Shown here: positions 59,441 to 64,000 of the stretch, in pieces | Layout: every line of letters begins with the position of its first letter | Position numbering within the stretch: the stretch's first letter is position 1 | NCBI RefSeq assembly: GCF_018614055.1 | Contig: NZ_JAGGPB010000074.1 | Coordinates: forward strand, 1-64,000 | DNA from: Streptomyces sp. ISL-98 | GTDB taxonomy: Bacteria; Actinomycetota; Actinomycetes; Streptomycetales; Streptomycetaceae | DNA length: 64,000 nt | Direction: 5' to 3' | The notes under the pieces: generated by a model | Databases searched by the model: none | The model's input: only the letters and a program-made list of their open reading frames with translations | What the model was told of the DNA's origin: nothing | Made by a program: the position numbers and the translations under genes

Positions 59441-60217
59441 ATGGACATCCTTGCCATCGCCCTTCTGGGCTTCTTCGCAACCGGCTACTTCGTACTGGCG
59501 GGTGCTGACCTCGGTGTCGGCATGCTGCTGCCCTATCTGGGGCGCGAGCCCGGCGAGCGGCGCCTGGTTCTCGCCTCCATCGGGCCGTTCTTCCTGAGCA
59601 ACGAGGTGTGGCTGATCGCCACCGCCGGCGTACTGATCGGCTGCTTCCCCACGCTGGAAGGTGAGCTGTTCCAGGGGCAGTTCCTGGTACTGCTGCCACT
59701 CGTCGCCGGCTGGATCGTGCGGGACGCGGGCCTGTGGTGGCGTGGGCGCGGCGCCTCGCGGGGGTGGCGCAGCAGCATGGATGCCCTTGTGGTGTGCGGC
59801 AGCTGGACCGTGGCGCTGTCCTGGGGTGCGCTGTACGCCGGGCTGCTGACCGGGGATCCGTTCAGGCCTGCGTCGGGCAGCCTGACGGTGTTCACGGCCC
59901 TCGCGGTGGCCCTGCTGTTCGCAGCGCACGGGCTCGGCTTCGCCGCACTGCGGCTGACCGGCAAGCCGTACGAGCGGGCCAGGCAGATCTCGGGCCGTAC
60001 ACCCCGGCTGCACTCCTTCGCGCTGACCGCTGTCGTCATGGCCGCCCTGCCGCTCTTCGCCGGCACCCGGCTGCCCCTCGCCGACTCGGCGGCGGACAGC
60101 GTCACTCTCTCGCTCCTGGTGCCGGCACTGCTCGTCGTCACACCGGCGCTGGTGGCCGCACAGGTGTGGCTGTGGCGCACGTTCGGACACCGCGTAACCC
60201 GCCCCTCGTACCTCTGA
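59441..60217 (+). CDS. cydB: Short cytochrome bd-type oxidase subunit II
   Basis: A 258-aa membrane protein with about seven segments, against 330-380 aa and eight segments in typical CydB. Recognisable are GFFATGYFVLAGADLGVGMLL (normally GFDLGVG) and FFLSNEVWLIATAGVL. ATG 59441 follows GGAG. It starts 20 bp after cydA, and the MmpL gene follows after 35 bp, so all three are probably one transcript. The short length is not a frame break: the frame is clean and ends normally. Confidence 0.85.
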   Translation: MDILAIALLGFFATGYFVLAGADLGVGMLLPYLGREPGERRLVLASIGPFFLSNEVWLIATAGVLIGCFPTLEGELFQGQFLVLLPLVAGWIVRDAGLWWRGRGASRGWRSSMDALVVCGSWTVALSWGALYAGLLTGDPFRPASGSLTVFTALAVALLFAAHGLGFAALRLTGKPYERARQISGRTPRLHSFALTAVVMAALPLFAGTRLPLADSAADSVTLSLLVPALLVVTPALVAAQVWLWRTFGHRVTRPSYL

Positions 60218-60252
60218 ATCTTCCGCACCTCTGTCCTGACAAGGAGTCCGTC

Positions 60253-62412
60253 ATGACCATCGGCACAGAACCCGCAGCAGCGCCCGCACAGCGGCCCGCG
60301 CGCCGTGCGAGCGTCTTCGAGCGCCTGGCCGCCTTCTCCCACCAGCACCGCTGGAGGGCCCTCGGCCTGTGGGTCGCCGTCCTGATCGCCGTCACGGCCG
60401 CGTCGACCGCCGTCGGCAGCGATTACCACAACGATTTCTCGCTTCCCGGCACCGATTCGCAGGCCGCCCGGACCACGCTCCAGAAGCACGGCTCCGCGCA
60501 GGCGGGCGACTCCGTACAGATCGTCATCAAGGACAGAGACGGACTGCGCGGCAGGGACATACAGCAGCGCGTCGAGCCCATGCTCGAGAAGGTGGCGAAG
60601 CTTCCCGGCGTGGCCGAGGTCCGCAGCCCGTACGAGGACGCGGCGGCCTTCTCCAAAGACGGCACTGTCGCGTACGCGACGGTCACGCTCGACGGCAAGA
60701 CGGAGGACGTCCCCAAAGAGGACGTAGTACGGGTCATCGACACCGCCAAGTCCGTTGCGGGGCAGGGGCTTCAGGCCGAGGTCGGCGGCGACGCCGTACG
60801 AGGCGCGGAAGAGAGCGAGGGCGGCGCGGCGGAGGGAGCGGGCATTCTTGGGGCGCTCGTGATCCTGGTCTTCCTCTTCGGGTCGCTGGTCGCCGCGAGC
60901 CTGCCCGTTGTCGCCGCACTCTTCGCCGTCGGGACGTCGATCGGGCTGATCGCGATGGCCTCGCACCTCGCGAACGTCGCCGACTTCACCCCGCCGATCA
61001 TGATGCTGGTGGGTCTGGGCGTCGGCATCGACTACGCCCTGCTGATCTTCTCCCGCTACAGGGGCGAGCTGCTGAAGGGTGTACGGGCGGAACAGGCCAC
61101 CCGTACAGCGCTGGACGCGGCCGGCCGTACCGTCTTCTTCGCCGGCTGCACAGTGATCATCGCGCTGATGGGACTGGTGGCCCTCGGCCTCGGCTCGCTG
61201 CAGGGCGTGGCACTCGCGGTGGCACTGACCGTCCTGGTCACCATGGCCGCTTCGCTGACCCTGCTTCCCGCACTGCTCGGCATCCTGGGCAAGCGCATCG
61301 AGCGCAGTGTGGCCAAGCGCGCCGCCAAGGCGAAGCGCGTCGAGGGTGCGGCCTGGCGGCGCTGGGCGACCGGTGTGCAGCGCAGGCCCTGGGCGGCACT
61401 GATCGTGGCGCTCGTCGCGCTGGGCGCGCTGGCCGCCCCCGCGCTCGACATGCGCCTGGGCTTCGCCGACGCGGGCAACGAGGCGCAGACGAAGACCAGC
61501 CGGAAGGCGTACGACCTCCTGGGAGAGGGCTTCGGGCCCGGCTTCAACGGCCCGCTCGTCGTGGTGGCCGACGGCGGCAGCGACGACGCGGCACAGCGGG
61601 TACGTACCGCACTGGAGGGGACGGAGGGGGTCGCGGCCGTGACCCCGGCCTTCCCGACGCAGGACCGTTCGGTCTCGACCGTCATCGCCTTCCCCGATTC
61701 CGCACCGCAGGACGAGGCGACGTCCGGTCTCGTCGAGCGGTTGCGCTCCGACGTACTGCCGCCGCTGGAGCGGGACACCGGCGCCGATCTGCTGGTCGGC
61801 GGATCCACTGCGGCGACGGAGGACTTCGCCACGACTGTGTCGGACAGGATGCCGCTGTTCGTCGCGATCGTCGTGGGACTCTCCGCGCTGCTGTTGCTCG
61901 CCGTATTCCGGTCGGTCCTGATCCCGGTGAAAGCCGCGCTGCTCAACCTGATCAGCATCGGTGCGGCGCTCGGCGTGATCACGCTGGTGTTCCAGCACGG
62001 CTGGTTCGGCGTCGAGCCCGGCCCCATCGAGGCGTTCATCCCGGTCATGATCTTCGCGATCGTCTTCGGGCTCTCCATGGACTACGAGGTCTTCCTGCTC
62101 TCGCGCATCCATGAGGAGTGGGAGCGCACGAAGGACGCGCCGGGTGCGGTGCGCGAGGGGCTCGCGGCGACCGGCAAGGTGATCACGGCGGCAGCGGCCA
62201 TCATGATCGTGGTGTTCTCGGCCTTCATGCTCAGTCCTGACCGGATGCTCCAGCAGTTCGGGCTCGGTCTGGCGGTGGCGATTCTGCTGGACGCCGTCGT
62301 CATCCGCTGCCTGATCGTGCCCGCGGTGATGCAGTTGCTGGGGCGGAGCGCGTGGTGGCTGCCGGCCGGACTGCGCCGGGTCCTGCCCCGGGTGGAGCTG
62401 GAGCGCCACTGA
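60253..62412 (+). CDS. MmpL-type RND transporter
   Basis: A 719-aa membrane transporter of the MMPL family with 12 predicted segments in two halves, each preceded by an extracytoplasmic domain. Typical parts are GVGIDYALLIFSRYRGELLKG in the first half and FGLSMDYEVFLLSRIHEEWE in the second; the Asp-Tyr pairs there form the proton path. ATG 60253 has AAGGAG. It is third in the cyd operon. The cargo (lipid, drug or other hydrophobic compound) cannot be told from the sequence. Confidence 0.93.
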   Translation: MTIGTEPAAAPAQRPARRASVFERLAAFSHQHRWRALGLWVAVLIAVTAASTAVGSDYHNDFSLPGTDSQAARTTLQKHGSAQAGDSVQIVIKDRDGLRGRDIQQRVEPMLEKVAKLPGVAEVRSPYEDAAAFSKDGTVAYATVTLDGKTEDVPKEDVVRVIDTAKSVAGQGLQAEVGGDAVRGAEESEGGAAEGAGILGALVILVFLFGSLVAASLPVVAALFAVGTSIGLIAMASHLANVADFTPPIMMLVGLGVGIDYALLIFSRYRGELLKGVRAEQATRTALDAAGRTVFFAGCTVIIALMGLVALGLGSLQGVALAVALTVLVTMAASLTLLPALLGILGKRIERSVAKRAAKAKRVEGAAWRRWATGVQRRPWAALIVALVALGALAAPALDMRLGFADAGNEAQTKTSRKAYDLLGEGFGPGFNGPLVVVADGGSDDAAQRVRTALEGTEGVAAVTPAFPTQDRSVSTVIAFPDSAPQDEATSGLVERLRSDVLPPLERDTGADLLVGGSTAATEDFATTVSDRMPLFVAIVVGLSALLLLAVFRSVLIPVKAALLNLISIGAALGVITLVFQHGWFGVEPGPIEAFIPVMIFAIVFGLSMDYEVFLLSRIHEEWERTKDAPGAVREGLAATGKVITAAAAIMIVVFSAFMLSPDRMLQQFGLGLAVAILLDAVVIRCLIVPAVMQLLGRSAWWLPAGLRRVLPRVELERH

Positions 62413-62449
62413 CACGGCCGTACGGCAACGGTCCGCCCCTCAGGCGTCC

Positions 62450-63739
62450 TCAGGCGTGGTCGTCCCCGGACGGCGGCGTCTGCGGTGGACGGGACTCCTG
62501 ACGGGTTTCCTGGCCGGGTTCCTGACCGGGCTCACGGCGCCGCAGACGGGTGAGGAGAGAGGCGCCGCGTCGTGGCGCGCGCCTGCCGTGCACCCGCGGG
62601 TCGTCCGTCACGTCGTACCGCTTCACATACGCGCCCAGGAAGGCCTGCAGCGTCGCGATCGCCGGAATCGCGATCAGCGCGCCGACAGCGCCCATCAGCG
62701 CGGTGCCCGCGACGACCGAGCCGAAGGCCACCGCCGGGTGGATGTCGACGGTCTTGGCGGTCAGCTTCGGCTGCAGCACGTAGTTCTCGAACTGCTGGTA
62801 GACCACGACGAATCCGAGCACCCACAGCGCGTACCAGGGGTTGACCGTGAACGCGATCAGCATCGGCAGGGCGCCCGCCAGATACGTACCGATGGTCGGG
62901 ATGAACTGCGAGACCAGGCCCACCCACACCGCGAGCGCGGGCGCGTACGGCACGTCGAGGGCTTCGAGCAGGATGTAGTGCGCGACTCCGGAGATGAGCG
63001 CCATCAGACCGCGCGAGTAGATGTAGCCGCCCGTCTTGTCGACCGCGATCTCCCAGGCGCGCAGCACCTCGGTCTGGCGGGACGGCGGCAGTACGGAGCA
63101 CAGGGCGCGGCGCAGTCGGGGCCCGTCGGCGGCGAAGTAGAACGAGAACAGGAAGATCGTCAGCAGCTTGAACAGCCCACCGAGGACGGTCGCCGATACG
63201 TCCAGGACGCCGGTCGCGCTGTTCTGTACGTACTTCCGCAGCCAGTCGGAGTTCAGCAGGCTGTCCTGGACCTCGACCCGCGAGAGCTCCGTCTGGAAGG
63301 TCTCATTGATCCATCTGATCACCGAGTCGAGGTACTTGGGGAAGTCCTCGACCATCTCGATGATCTGGCCGGCCAGCATCGAGCCGAGCAGCACGACAAA
63401 CCCGGCCCCCGCGACCAGCACCCCCATGAAGACCAGGAAGGTGGCAAGACCGCGGCGCATGCCGCGGGCCGCCATGCGGCCGACGGCGGGCTCGATCGCG
63501 AGCGCCAGGAAGAAGGAGATCAAGATGTTGATCAGCAGCCCGACGAGCTGGTGGAAGGCCCAGCTGCCGAGCTGGAAGCAGGCGTAGAGGGCGAGGGCGA
63601 TCACCATGGCCCGGGGCAGCCACCGGGGCATGCGAGCCGGAGCGGCGCCTGCCGTGAGGGCCGAGGGCGGGGGCGCGGTCAGGGAAGCTGCGTCCTTGGC
63701 GGACTCGTCGGTGGGTGCCACGGGGTAAGTCTGGCCCAT
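62450..63739 (-). CDS. AI-2E family transporter (PerM/TqsA-like)
   Basis: A 429-aa membrane protein with about eight segments. Family signatures are the N-terminal LLINILISFFLALAIEPAVG, and VGLVSQFIPTIGTYLAGALP with VVVYQQFENYVLQPKLTAKT (split for length) in the C-terminal half. The last 50 residues are a charged, Gln/Arg/Pro-rich cytoplasmic tail. The family exports small molecules or ions; the substrate here is unknown. It converges with the MmpL gene. The start ATG lacks a clear ribosome site, and a downstream in-frame GTG is possible. Confidence 0.9.
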   Translation of the reverse strand: MGQTYPVAPTDESAKDAASLTAPPPSALTAGAAPARMPRWLPRAMVIALALYACFQLGSWAFHQLVGLLINILISFFLALAIEPAVGRMAARGMRRGLATFLVFMGVLVAGAGFVVLLGSMLAGQIIEMVEDFPKYLDSVIRWINETFQTELSRVEVQDSLLNSDWLRKYVQNSATGVLDVSATVLGGLFKLLTIFLFSFYFAADGPRLRRALCSVLPPSRQTEVLRAWEIAVDKTGGYIYSRGLMALISGVAHYILLEALDVPYAPALAVWVGLVSQFIPTIGTYLAGALPMLIAFTVNPWYALWVLGFVVVYQQFENYVLQPKLTAKTVDIHPAVAFGSVVAGTALMGAVGALIAIPAIATLQAFLGAYVKRYDVTDDPRVHGRRAPRRGASLLTRLRRREPGQEPGQETRQESRPPQTPPSGDDHA

Positions 63740-63770
63740 GCCTGTGTCGTCGAACCGGGCGCCCTGTGCG

Positions 63771-63965
63771 TCAGCGCTTGTCGGCGGGGATGTTCATCGC
63801 GGAACAGACGCCGCGCCACACGTCCTTGGCTTCCCATCCCGCGGCCAGGGCCTGGTGCACGGTACGGCCGCCGAGTTCGGCCATCACATGGTCACGGGCG
63901 AAGGAATCGGCGTACGCCGCGCCGAAGTGGTCCGCCATCCGCTCCCAGAAAATCGTCAACCGCAT
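63771..63965 (-). CDS. DUF3046 family protein
   Basis: A 64-aa protein reading MRLTIFWERMADHFGAAYAD, then SFARDHVMAELGGRTVHQAL and DVWRGVCSAMNIPADKR. This is the whole of the small actinobacterial DUF3046 family, which is usually encoded next to recA (as Rv2738c in Mycobacterium tuberculosis). Function unknown. GGAG precedes the ATG closely. It lies 31 bp upstream of the AI-2E gene on the same strand. Here about 7.8 kb separates it from recA. Confidence 0.9.
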   Translation of the reverse strand: MRLTIFWERMADHFGAAYADSFARDHVMAELGGRTVHQALAAGWEAKDVWRGVCSAMNIPADKR

Positions 63966-64000
63966 GACTCCAGTATCGCGCCCCTGAGAGTGCAGCCCTG

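Noticed and set aside
59533..62415. A long minus-strand open frame opposite cydB and the MmpL gene
   Set aside because: Same cause: codon-bias shadow; composition is Gln/Arg/Asp/Gly-rich and unlike a real protein.

Overview
The window is a 64 kb stretch of very GC-rich actinobacterial chromosome, almost certainly Streptomyces. The codon bias, the many GTG starts, the SOS and NrdR sites, and the gene order all fit: recQ; rnhB; nrdR-nrdJ; lexA; hflX; rshA-type RSH; dapF; miaA; miaB; gluRK/gluABCD; recX-recA; DUF3046. No tRNA, rRNA, transposase, integrase or CRISPR array was found. The DNA looks like conserved chromosome core with a few lineage-variable blocks.

Layout. 1-5.8 kb holds a DUF4192 gene running off the left edge, a RecQ helicase with a C-terminal phosphoribosyltransferase-like domain, two unknown genes and RNase HII. 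5.8-8.1 kb is a TetR regulator divergent from a DHA2 drug exporter, with two matching operators between them. 8.2-14 kb carries metabolic and unknown singletons: DUF4173 membrane protein, ADP-ribosylglycohydrolase, histidine phosphatase, DUF4937, arylamine N-acetyltransferase and TerD. 14-21 kb is DNA precursor supply and the SOS response: B12-dependent ribonucleotide reductase nrdJ, its repressor nrdR with two NrdR boxes, lexA with a LexA box, and a DinG-like helicase.

21-27 kb is a four-gene NRPS-independent siderophore (NIS) operon: aminotransferase, two IucA/IucC synthetases and an acyltransferase. Next to it, 27-29.8 kb holds two tandem, paralogous secreted trypsin-like lipoproteins. 29.9-41 kb is housekeeping: hflX, an M1 peptidase, rshA, dapF, miaA, a small acidic protein with an antitoxin-like protein, a LigB-like protein and miaB. 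41-48 kb is a glutamate sensing and uptake locus: a TAXI binding protein, the GluR-GluK two-component pair and the gluABCD transporter. 48-51 kb has an FAD monooxygenase, then a sulfur operon (cysteine dioxygenase-rhodanese) preceded by a tiny cysteine-rich leader peptide. 51-54 kb is an HTH regulator coupled to a large FtsX-type permease with no ATPase gene. 54-56 kb is recA-recX with a LexA box. 56-62.4 kb is a block of two-component system, cydA, short cydB and MmpL lying between recA and the AI-2E/DUF3046 genes that close the window.

The most interesting points are: (i) the cysteine leader peptide; (ii) the cydA start codon buried in a perfect 13-bp inverted repeat, with two 17-bp direct repeats upstream; (iii) a head-to-head pair of perfect DnaA boxes upstream of recQ; (iv) the incomplete-looking NIS siderophore operon; and (v) a permease-less TAXI protein beside GluRK.
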